Shown here: positions 63,486 through 64,000 of the stretch, piece after piece
Numbering within the stretch: the stretch's first letter is position 1
How the letters are laid out: every line of letters starts with the position of its first letter
DNA from: Bacillus sp. Marseille-Q1617
Lineage (GTDB): Bacteria; Bacillota; Bacilli; Bacillales; Bacillaceae_B
Direction of reading: 5' to 3'
Assembly (NCBI RefSeq): GCF_903645295.1
Contig: NZ_CAHJXM010000001.1
Location: 1,861,501 to 1,925,500, forward strand
Length of the DNA stretch: 64,000 bases
Position numbers and translations under genes: made by a program
Notes under the pieces: model-generated
What the model saw: the letters and a program-made list of their open reading frames with translations, nothing else
What the model was told of the DNA's origin: nothing
Databases searched by the model: none

Positions 63486-63943
63486 ATGCCGATTCAGGGG
63501 AAAAGATACTTGATCATCTTGCTTGCTGTTATGCCAATTGTTTTTTTACGACGTCTATTTCGGCCACTTCCTGGGCTTACCCATTCGTCGTTTGGAATGG
63601 ATATAAATATGAAGTATTAGATGAACTTGTGGAAGGAGTCGATAGTGAAATCGGCGAAGTAACAAGTTATTCCGATATGAAGACTCTTTCGGGGAATTTC
63701 TCTAATGAATATATTGAAGGGACCAAATATTACTCGATAAAATGTGTTTCCACGAATGAAGCGATTGCTGTGAAGATAGGATCGCAATACAAAAAAGCAG
63801 TCAGAATAGGGGAATATAAGGCAGGAATTCGAGTAATGAAACATAACAATGTACTCAACCTCGTGGTTTTATCCGGAGTTATTGGGATAGCGATACTGGT
63901 GTTTGTTCTGAGGAAAATAAGGACTGAAGGGGAGAAACGGTAA
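63486..63943 (+). pseudogene. Exported, C-terminally anchored protein, frameshifted in a T tract
   Basis: ATG 63486 (SD AAAAAGGGA) starts a signal peptide, PIQGKRYLIILLAVMPIVF, but at the seven-T run 63541-63547 the frame is lost. With one more T the protein reads on as TTSISATSWAYPFVVWNGYK and then EVLDELVEGVDSEIGEVTSY to an ending with a membrane helix (VVLSGVIGIAILVFVL) and basic tail, stopping at 63941-63943: about 152 residues, signal peptide plus C-terminal anchor. No family recognised. Either a homopolymer sequencing error, a mutation or a phase-variable tract. Confidence 0.8.
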
Positions 63944-64000
63944 AGTAAAAATGATATACCGCTCTTTTCATGCAGATAGTAAGTGATTGGATGATGTATT

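Overview
The window reads as chromosome of an endospore-forming member of the Bacillaceae (Bacillus sensu lato; low-GC Firmicute). Supporting signs are AGGAGG-type ribosome binding sites, frequent TTG/GTG starts, T-box and SAM-I leaders, a spoIIP gene, a KinB-like sensor kinase, relatives of the Bacillus families YwaF, YitT, YhjQ, YndM, YesK and Fbp, and exported subtilisin- and thermolysin-type proteases. No phage, transposase, CRISPR array, rRNA or tRNA gene was found. I cannot fix the genus from sequence alone.

Layout. 1-5.1 kb: YwaF-type membrane protein, then a three-gene operon (PlsY paralogue, GNAT/class V aminotransferase fusion, LtaS-type enzyme). 5.1-10.5 kb: frameshifted sensor kinase, EmrE-family exporter, YitT protein, a gene-free stretch with short palindromic repeats, and a NIPSNAP/YdcF pair. 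10.7-14.6 kb: tandem threonine T-boxes driving a short threonyl-tRNA synthetase, then pssA; two copies of a 430-440 bp inverted-terminus repeat fill the two convergent gaps. 15.2-25.3 kb: exported enzymes (lipase, M14 carboxypeptidase, M4 and S8 proteases) mixed with a GDSL hydrolase, an esterase, a universal stress protein and a SulP transporter. 25.7-38.4 kb: accessory and small genes (S51 peptidase, several acetyltransferases, FusB-type EF-G-binding protein, rlmN, HAD, FAD enzyme, ECF-type sigma factor) with three broken genes. 38.5-41.9 kb: a complete quaternary-amine/osmoprotectant ABC importer. 42-50.6 kb: lipid kinase, acetyltransferase, two CrcB fluoride channel subunits, MgtE, spoIIP and a YhjQ copper-binding protein. 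50.6-54.4 kb: an Fbp-like small protein behind a SAM-I riboswitch, a HemY-like oxidase, YndM and a DDAH-like hydrolase. 54.4-64 kb: amino-acid permease, MFS exporter, an RNase J paralogue, LysE-type exporter, CNNM/HlyC protein, DUF421 protein and a frameshifted exported protein.

Functional themes are envelope and lipid work (LtaS-like, PlsY-like, PssA, lipid kinase), extracellular degradation, ion and solute homeostasis (SulP, OpuC-type, CrcB, MgtE, CNNM, LysE) and RNA-level control (two T-boxes, one S-box, many intrinsic terminators). The most unusual items are the SAM riboswitch in front of an Fbp-like gene, the duplicated T-box serving an editing-domain-less ThrRS, the PlsY/GNAT-aminotransferase/LtaS operon, a candidate sporulation-controlled RNA near 45.6-45.8 kb, and five genes or remnants interrupted by frame changes or truncation.
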